Shown piece after piece: positions 6,080 to 10,515 of a stretch of 10,515 nt of DNA (position 1 is the first letter of the stretch; each line of letters opens with the position of its first letter). Below the pieces are notes generated by a model. It was not told the origin of the DNA. It saw only the letters and a program-made list of their open reading frames with translations, and searched no databases. The stretch spans positions 1-10,515 of the forward strand of contig JAGWKW010000034.1 in the NCBI GenBank assembly GCA_028865155.1, given 5' to 3'. This DNA is from Alphaproteobacteria bacterium. GTDB taxonomy: Bacteria; Pseudomonadota; Alphaproteobacteria; UBA9219. The translations under genes and the position numbers were made by a program.

Positions 6080-6565
6080 ATGAAACACGTCAAACTCGAC
6101 CGAACCGATCTGCGCATCCTGCATGAGTTGCAGCATGACGGCAGCATCACCAACGTCGATCTCGCCAAAAAAGCCGGGATATCCGCGCCGCCCTGCCTGC
6201 GCCGCGTCCGTGCCCTGGAAGAGGCGGGCTATATCCGCGGCTATCACGCTGACGTTGCGGCGGACAAGCTTGGCTTCGGTATCACCGTTTTCACCTTCGT
6301 GTCGCTGAACAACCACAGCGAAACCGACATTGCCCATTTCGGCAAAATGGTCGAAAACTGGCCGCAGGTGCGCGAATGCTACCTGATGACGGGCGAGTCC
6401 GACTATCTGCTCAAGATCGTGGCCGAGGACTGGGAGGCTTTTCAAAAATTCGTGACCCAGCAGCTGACAGCCGCACCCAACGTCGCGCATGTCAAATCGG
6501 CCCCGGCAATGCAACGCATCAAATATGCGCCGGGCGTACCGATTGACGAGAAAAATGGCGGTTAG
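6080..6565 (+). CDS. Lrp/AsnC-family transcriptional regulator
   Basis: A 161-residue regulator of the feast/famine family. The N-terminal winged helix-turn-helix covers about residues 5-58 (LDRTDLRILHELQHDGSITN, then VDLAKKAGISAPPCLRRVRA and LEEAGYIRGYHA). The C-terminal RAM/ligand domain follows, with FGITVFTFVSLNNHSETDI, the signature CYLMTGESDYLLKIVAED (100-117) and KSAPAMQRIKY near the end. Family members form dimers and octamers that bind DNA and sense amino acids or similar small molecules. The start ATG at 6080 gives the canonical N-terminus; no strong SD is visible. A small inverted repeat (gtttc-cat-gaaac, 6074-6086) spans the start codon. The gene is divergent from the ELM1-family gene, a plausible target along with itself, and its stop lies 9 nt from the stop of the convergent CNNM gene. 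Its effector is unknown. Confidence 0.95.
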   Translation: MKHVKLDRTDLRILHELQHDGSITNVDLAKKAGISAPPCLRRVRALEEAGYIRGYHADVAADKLGFGITVFTFVSLNNHSETDIAHFGKMVENWPQVRECYLMTGESDYLLKIVAEDWEAFQKFVTQQLTAAPNVAHVKSAPAMQRIKYAPGVPIDEKNGG

Positions 6566-6574
6566 CAGATTCCG

Positions 6575-7900
6575 TTAATCGCCGCCTTCATAAGGGTCGT
6601 CGCCTGCAGGCGGCGTGACGATGACCATATCGACGCGGCGGGCGTCCATATCGACGACCTCGAAGCGCGCGCCTTCCCAATGGAAATGGTCGCCTGCGGC
6701 AGGAAGACGGCCCAGGCGGTCGACGATGAATCCGGCCAAAGTCTGGAAATCGCCATCGCCGCGCATGTTCTTGAGGCCGATCAGCGCCTCGACCTCGTCC
6801 ACCGGGGTCATGCCGTCGATAAGCCAGCTTCCGTCCTCGCGCCGTACCGGCTTTTCGGTGCTGTCGCGCCCATGTTCGGGCAAGCCCCCGGTGATGGATT
6901 CGATGATGTCGGTGACGGAGGCCAGCCCTTCGACGCTGCCATATTCGTCGACGACGATGGCGATGTGCTGCCCCGACTGCTTGAACTGATCGAGCAGCCG
7001 CAAAACAGGCGTCGAGTCCGGCACGATCAGCGCCGGGCGCATGGCGGGCTGGATCGACAGGTCGGGCGCGTCGAAACTGGCGTTGAGCAAATCCTTGGCG
7101 TGAACGATACCCAGTATTTGTTCCATATCCCCGCGCGCGACCGGGAAACGGCTGTAGCCGCTCGACCGGATGATATTTTTATGCTCGCGCGGCGGATCGT
7201 CGATATCGAGCCATACCATGTCGATACGCGGCGTCATGATCGTCCGCACCGAACGGTCGGCCAGCCGCATCACGCCTTCGAGCATGTTTTTTTCGGCAGG
7301 CTTCAGCGCGCCGGATTGGGTGCCTTCGGCAATCATGTCTTTGATCTCCTCTTCGGTCACGCCCTGCCCCTGCGGGTTGTGTAAGCACATAAGGCGCAGC
7401 AGAAGCTCGGTCGACTTCTTGAGAATCCACACGACAGGCGCGGCGACGGAAGCAAAAAATCCCATGATATGCGCGGCCCTGACGGCGATAGGTTCGGCAT
7501 AGGACAGGCCGATGCGCTTGGGCACAAGTTCGCCGACGACGAGGCTCAGGTAAGTCACGCCGATGACGGTTATGGCCAGCGCCGCCGCATCGCCATGCGG
7601 CGCGATCCACGGAATGGTGTTGAGATAGACCCCGAACGGCGCGGCCAGCGTCGCGCCGCTGAATGCACCCGCCAGAACGCTGTTGAGGGTCACGCCGATT
7701 TGGATGATGGACAAAAAGGCGGATGGATCGCCAGCCATCATGTTCAGGACAAGCTGCGCGCCTTTATGGTTTTCGTCGGCAAGCTGCCGCAACCGCGCGC
7801 GCCGCGCCGAGATGATAGCCAGCTCGGACATGGCAAAGAACCCGTTGACGAGAACGAGCAGGAAAATAATGACAAGCGCGACGCCGGGAGACACGGGCAA
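6575..7900 (-). CDS. CNNM/CorC-type (hemolysin-family) membrane protein with CBS pair
   Basis: A 441-residue inner-membrane protein of the family variously annotated hemolysin, TlyC, CorC, YfjD or CNNM, whose studied members transport or regulate Mg2+ or other divalent cations. The order is a DUF21 membrane domain with four to five hydrophobic helices (about 6-28, 61-80, 105-125, 145-162), containing NGFFAMSELAIISARRARLR and VGELVPKRIGLSYAEPIAV. Then come two CBS domains (about 215-275 from RTIMTPRIDMVWLD, and 283-338 with AIVVDEYGSVEGLASVTDII) and a CorC_HlyC domain (about 350-432, FQTLAGFIVDRLGRLPAAGD). The length is typical. The start appears to be TTG at 7898-7900, with GGAA 8 nt upstream; an in-frame GTG at 7892-7894 is an alternative. 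'Hemolysin' is a historical label, and nothing here indicates a toxin. Confidence 0.92.
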   Translation of the reverse strand: MPVSPGVALVIIFLLVLVNGFFAMSELAIISARRARLRQLADENHKGAQLVLNMMAGDPSAFLSIIQIGVTLNSVLAGAFSGATLAAPFGVYLNTIPWIAPHGDAAALAITVIGVTYLSLVVGELVPKRIGLSYAEPIAVRAAHIMGFFASVAAPVVWILKKSTELLLRLMCLHNPQGQGVTEEEIKDMIAEGTQSGALKPAEKNMLEGVMRLADRSVRTIMTPRIDMVWLDIDDPPREHKNIIRSSGYSRFPVARGDMEQILGIVHAKDLLNASFDAPDLSIQPAMRPALIVPDSTPVLRLLDQFKQSGQHIAIVVDEYGSVEGLASVTDIIESITGGLPEHGRDSTEKPVRREDGSWLIDGMTPVDEVEALIGLKNMRGDGDFQTLAGFIVDRLGRLPAAGDHFHWEGARFEVVDMDARRVDMVIVTPPAGDDPYEGGD

Positions 7901-7936
7901 GAGACGAATTCCGTAACAGTTCAGTTCATTTATGCA

Positions 7937-7966
7937 TGATATCCTGTTGAAAAGGCAAGGATATCA
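7937..7966 (-). promoter_or_regulatory. 9-bp inverted repeat overlapping a possible CNNM promoter
   Basis: tgatatcct (7937-7945) and aggatatca (7958-7966) are perfect complements separated by 12 bp. On the minus strand the outer arm forms a near-consensus -35, TTGATA (7967-7962), and the inner arm lies where a -10 would fall (GATATC at 7943-7938, 18-bp spacing, three of six matches). This arrangement suits a dimeric repressor operator over the promoter of the CNNM-family gene. It could also be a chance repeat or a transcript hairpin. Confidence 0.45.
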
Positions 7967-7980
7967 AACAGAAATCCTCA

Positions 7981-8070
7981 TTGGTTAATGTTTATGTTGG
8001 GTTGGTTTTTTGATCATGCAAATAAAAAATTATGTTATTAATAATAGAATAGCTTTGAATTTTTAAATTA
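7981..8070 (+). other. Very AT-rich upstream region of the APH-like gene
   Basis: Only 18 of these 90 bases are G or C, in contrast to the GC-rich genes to the left. It contains TTGATC (8010-8015), followed after 17 bp by TGTTAT (8033-8038) as a weak promoter pair, and the 10-bp palindrome ttattaataa (8035-8044). The promoter assignment is tentative, but transcription of the APH-like gene probably starts here. Confidence 0.35.
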
Positions 8071-8084
8071 CATGCCTGTTTTTC

Positions 8085-9329
8085 ATGAATATTATCGAAC
8101 TGGTCGAGAGATTACGAACGGCTCCCAAGGAATTTGATATTCTGGGCAAAGGCGCTCATTGTCTTGCACTGACGCATCGTGAAAATCCCAATGATGTTCT
8201 ATTATTGGAAGATGGAAACAAGAATGGCCCCCATCATGCACGTGCTGCCGGCTTTGCACGCCAGAATGATTGCCTCCTATCGGCATCATTAAGCTCTTAC
8301 AACAACAACAATGGCCTTCCTTTTCTTCACCCGGCGCTTGTCGAAAGCGCGGCATCCGGCGCGGTCGGGCAATCCATATACCTCCATATAGGCAATGGCA
8401 CTATATTCACCGGTCATTCGATGCGCCTTATTCGTCGCATCCCTGGCAAAGCACTGCATTACCTAGACTTCGTTGACCCACACAATGGCTTGAGCAATGC
8501 TCAAATGGATGCTTTAGCCCGCGATATCGCTGCATGGATGTATACCCTGCACCATCAAGTCAGCACAGCGGCGATGATAAAAAACAAGCTCGCAAAGCAA
8601 TTTCATGATGCGGGCAAATCTTTGCTCGACCGTCCGCTTGCGTCAGACAAATATAAAATATTCGTTATCCAAAATGTGGCCGAAATCGATAAATTGAATA
8701 AAGGACTGAATGAAGGGACGTTATATCCAGATTACGCACAAAAAATTACCAACAATCTTGATGATGCCGGGATCAATTTTAAACTCCTTGAACAAAGCGC
8801 TCATTTGCTCAAGCGACGGCTCGAAACAGTATTACCAACAGACAGAATAGGTTTATGCCACTCAGATATTCATCCTGCCAACATCATCGTTTCCGACAAT
8901 TTTAATGCAGTTAACGGTGTTTGCGATTGGATGTCCGCAGGCTTTGATGCCCAATCCATCGACTTCGCCGGGTTGGGGCTCGCACATGGACTACTGCCAA
9001 AGGTTCTCAAATACTATCGCAAACGCGAAAAGGAAAGTGGCGTCGCTCACCCCATTAATCAGGAGGCAGCCTACGCTTATGCCGCTATGCGTAACCTCTA
9101 TATAGTCGTCAAGGCCGTAAAAAACGGATACGGCGAAGGGTGTGCCGCCCGAGTCGCATGGGAACAGGTCGGCGAATGCTTCAGCTGCCTTTCGCGTATC
9201 AATTCTGCCGTTTATGGTCAGCTAGCTCGGCGGCATAAACACCAAAAACTGCCGCCATTACGCATGCCCAACGAACGGCAACACTTCAAAAGCCATCCGA
9301 GCTTGACACCAAGTCATTCGCCCCAATAG
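8085..9329 (+). CDS. Aminoglycoside-phosphotransferase-fold (APH/choline kinase-like) protein, substrate unknown
   Basis: A 414-residue protein of the kinase-like APH superfamily. The catalytic loop is clear: LCHSDIHPANIIV (257-269) with His259, catalytic Asp261 and Asn266. It is followed by the metal-binding segment NGVCDWMSAGF (Asp281) and the SIDFAGLGLAHG helix. The N-terminal lobe is divergent: FDILGKGAHCLALTHRE resembles a glycine-rich strand, but the usual ATP-contacting Lys is not evident in the next strand (NDVLLLEDG). The middle region and the C-terminal tail after about residue 380 have no recognised motif. Relatives phosphorylate sugars, choline or antibiotics; nothing here fixes the substrate, and resistance should not be assumed. 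The start ATG at 8085 lacks an SD. Base composition is patchily low (22 of 60 G/C in 8701-8760) and Lys/Asn codons are frequent, suggesting acquisition or a fast-evolving locus. Confidence 0.75.
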   Translation: MNIIELVERLRTAPKEFDILGKGAHCLALTHRENPNDVLLLEDGNKNGPHHARAAGFARQNDCLLSASLSSYNNNNGLPFLHPALVESAASGAVGQSIYLHIGNGTIFTGHSMRLIRRIPGKALHYLDFVDPHNGLSNAQMDALARDIAAWMYTLHHQVSTAAMIKNKLAKQFHDAGKSLLDRPLASDKYKIFVIQNVAEIDKLNKGLNEGTLYPDYAQKITNNLDDAGINFKLLEQSAHLLKRRLETVLPTDRIGLCHSDIHPANIIVSDNFNAVNGVCDWMSAGFDAQSIDFAGLGLAHGLLPKVLKYYRKREKESGVAHPINQEAAYAYAAMRNLYIVVKAVKNGYGEGCAARVAWEQVGECFSCLSRINSAVYGQLARRHKHQKLPPLRMPNERQHFKSHPSLTPSHSPQ

Positions 9330-9331
9330 CG
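9303..9331 (+). promoter_or_regulatory. Weak candidate promoter upstream of rmuC
   Basis: A perfect TTGACA (9303-9308) lies in the 3' end of the APH-like gene, but the sequence 17 bp downstream (9326-9331) is a poor -10. A TATAAA at 9357-9362 lacks a matching -35. One of these may start rmuC transcription, or rmuC may be read through from the gene upstream. Confidence 0.2.
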
Positions 9332-9386
9332 CTGGTAGTTTCCCACCCGAATCAGATATAAATAACGCATAACTTATCGAGAGCTC

Positions 9387-10515
9387 ATGCGTATTTACGA
9401 CTATTTCGCCATTGTTCTTTTGCTCGGCATCGTTGTGGGCGGCTGCTCGGTGTGGCTGTTCACGCGCGCGAAGATCGGGACGGAGACCGAATGGGGCGAA
9501 CGGTTCCGAGGCATTGCCGCCGAAGCCTTGCGCCAAAGCCATGAAAGCTTTTTGCATCTGGCCGAAAGCCGGTTGAAACAGACCGAGGTCGCGACGGCGG
9601 CTTTGTTCGATAAAAAGTCGGGCGCGATCGATGAAATCGTCAAGCCTGTCAAAGAAACGCTGGCCAAGATGGATGCGCATATACGCGCGCTCGAAAGCCA
9701 GCGCGAGGGCGCGTATAAAGAGCTGCTCAAGGCCGTGACCCTGTCGAACGAGGCGCAGCAGAAATTGCGCGACGAAACGGGGCAGCTTCTTCAGGCATTG
9801 CGTTCGCCCGCCGCGCGCGGCAAATGGGGCGAGATTCAGGTGCGCCGCATCCTCGAAATGACCGGCATGAGCGAATATCTTCAGGATTTCGCTTCGCAGC
9901 GCACGGTGCCGGACAATAATGGCGGGGTTCTGCGCCCCGATTACATCGTGTCCCTGCCCGGCCAGCGCCATGTCGTGATCGACAGCAAAGTGCCGCTCGA
10001 CGCCTATATGGACGGCGCGCAAAGCGGCGACGACGCGGCAAGACAGGCGGCGATGAAGGCCCACGCCCGCAAGGTGCGCGAGCATGTGAAGGCGTTAAGC
10101 TCCAAGGCCTATTGGGATCAGGTCGAAGGCGCGGTCGATTTCGTCGTATTGTTCGTGCCGGGGGATCATTTCCTTGGCGCGGCGCTCGACAGCGACCCCG
10201 ACCTGATGGAATTCAGCGCGGCGCATAATGTCGTTCTGTCCACGCCGATGACGCTGGTCGCGTTGCTGCGCACGGTTGCGTTGAGCTGGCGGCAGGAGAA
10301 TTTGCGTGAAAACGCGCAGAAGCTCGGCGCGCTGGGCGGGGAGCTTTACACCGCCGTCGCGACCATGACCGATCATGTCTCGGATGTCGGGCGGAAACTG
10401 TCGGGCAGCATGGAAAGCTATAACCGGCTGGTCGGCAGCCTTGAGCGCAACGTGTTGGTCAAGGCGCGGCGTTTGCGCGACTATGGCGCGGTCAAGGAAG
10501 GCAAGGAAATTCCCG
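9387..10515 (+). CDS. rmuC: DNA recombination protein RmuC (C-terminus beyond window)
   Basis: RmuC-family proteins limit certain DNA rearrangements and carry a PD-(D/E)xK nuclease-like fold. The first 376 codons are present. An N-terminal hydrophobic helix (about 6-25) would anchor it in the membrane, followed by a long coiled-coil-rich stretch (about 30-140). The nuclease-like core begins with RGKWGEIQVRRILEMTGM (144-161) and contains VLRPDYIVSLPGQRHVVIDS with Asp185, Asp199 and Lys201 (IDSK), the likely catalytic set. Further family blocks are VDFVVLFVPGDHFLGAAL, VVLSTPMTLVALLRTVAL and WRQENLRENAQKLG. The start ATG at 9387 gives the normal short N-terminus; only a weak GAGAG precedes it. 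It lies 57 nt after the APH-like gene on the same strand. The composition returns to GC-rich here, matching the rest of the window rather than its neighbour. Confidence 0.93.
   Translation, partial: MRIYDYFAIVLLLGIVVGGCSVWLFTRAKIGTETEWGERFRGIAAEALRQSHESFLHLAESRLKQTEVATAALFDKKSGAIDEIVKPVKETLAKMDAHIRALESQREGAYKELLKAVTLSNEAQQKLRDETGQLLQALRSPAARGKWGEIQVRRILEMTGMSEYLQDFASQRTVPDNNGGVLRPDYIVSLPGQRHVVIDSKVPLDAYMDGAQSGDDAARQAAMKAHARKVREHVKALSSKAYWDQVEGAVDFVVLFVPGDHFLGAALDSDPDLMEFSAAHNVVLSTPMTLVALLRTVALSWRQENLRENAQKLGALGGELYTAVATMTDHVSDVGRKLSGSMESYNRLVGSLERNVLVKARRLRDYGAVKEGKEIP

Noticed and set aside
6575..7900. Reading the CorC/TlyC-family gene as a hemolysin toxin
   Set aside because: The domain set (DUF21, CBS pair, CorC_HlyC) is that of cation transport or regulatory membrane proteins; the toxin name is historical.
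8085..9329. Annotation of the APH-fold gene as an antibiotic-resistance determinant
   Set aside because: Only the general catalytic loop is shared; the N-lobe and substrate regions do not match any resistance enzyme I recognise.
9258..10085. A 275-codon minus-strand frame opposite rmuC
   Set aside because: The plus strand holds the conserved RmuC nuclease-like core; the antisense product has no recognisable motif.
1..10515. tRNA or rRNA genes, CRISPR arrays, insertion sequences
   Set aside because: No cloverleaf-like segment, regularly spaced repeat series, transposase-like frame or terminal inverted repeats were seen on either strand.

Overview
The window looks like a chromosomal segment of an alphaproteobacterium. 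It is GC-rich except for one patch. The order rpsM-rpsK-rpoA with no rpsD between rpsK and rpoA is the alphaproteobacterial arrangement, and the RpoA N-terminus, the ELM1-family protein and the Lrp-type regulator fit the same group. I cannot place it to genus. The window opens inside rpoA (minus strand) and closes inside rmuC (plus strand). It has no gene-free stretch above 300 bases; the longest is 1132-1404.

Layout. (1) 1-1131, minus strand: ribosomal/RNA polymerase genes rpsM, rpsK and rpoA (partial), preceded by a strong sigma70-like promoter at 1257-1284 and a leader of about 120 nt. secY and adk, the usual upstream neighbours, are absent. (2) 1405-4131, minus strand: a tight three-gene signalling operon transcribed as CheY-like response regulator, CheX-like phosphatase, then a membrane-anchored CheA-like kinase that has Hpt and ATPase modules but no CheW-type C-terminal domain. 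This is the most interesting part of the window. (3) 4314-5950, minus strand: an ELM1-family (DUF1022) protein followed by a 2-oxoglutarate/Fe(II) oxygenase, ending in a terminator-like hairpin. (4) 6080-6565, plus strand: an Lrp/AsnC regulator divergent from the ELM1 gene. (5) 6575-7900, minus strand: a CNNM/CorC-type membrane protein with CBS domains, convergent with the Lrp gene and only 9 nt from it. (6) 7901-9329: an AT-rich divergent intergenic region carrying a 9-bp inverted repeat, then an AT-richer gene for an aminoglycoside-phosphotransferase-fold protein, probably acquired or fast-evolving. (7) 9387-end, plus strand: rmuC, a PD-(D/E)xK nuclease-family protein.

How the genes may work together. 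The operon in (2) contains a histidine phosphodonor (Hpt His276 with its own ATPase domain), a single-domain receiver (Asp65) and a candidate phosphatase (ExxN motif in CheX), which is enough for a full phosphorylation and dephosphorylation cycle. No methyl-accepting receptor, CheW, CheR or CheB lies nearby, and the kinase has its own transmembrane segments and a PAS-like region, so it probably works outside the classical chemotaxis array. The other genes look like ordinary core or accessory genes whose adjacency does not by itself imply a joint function.
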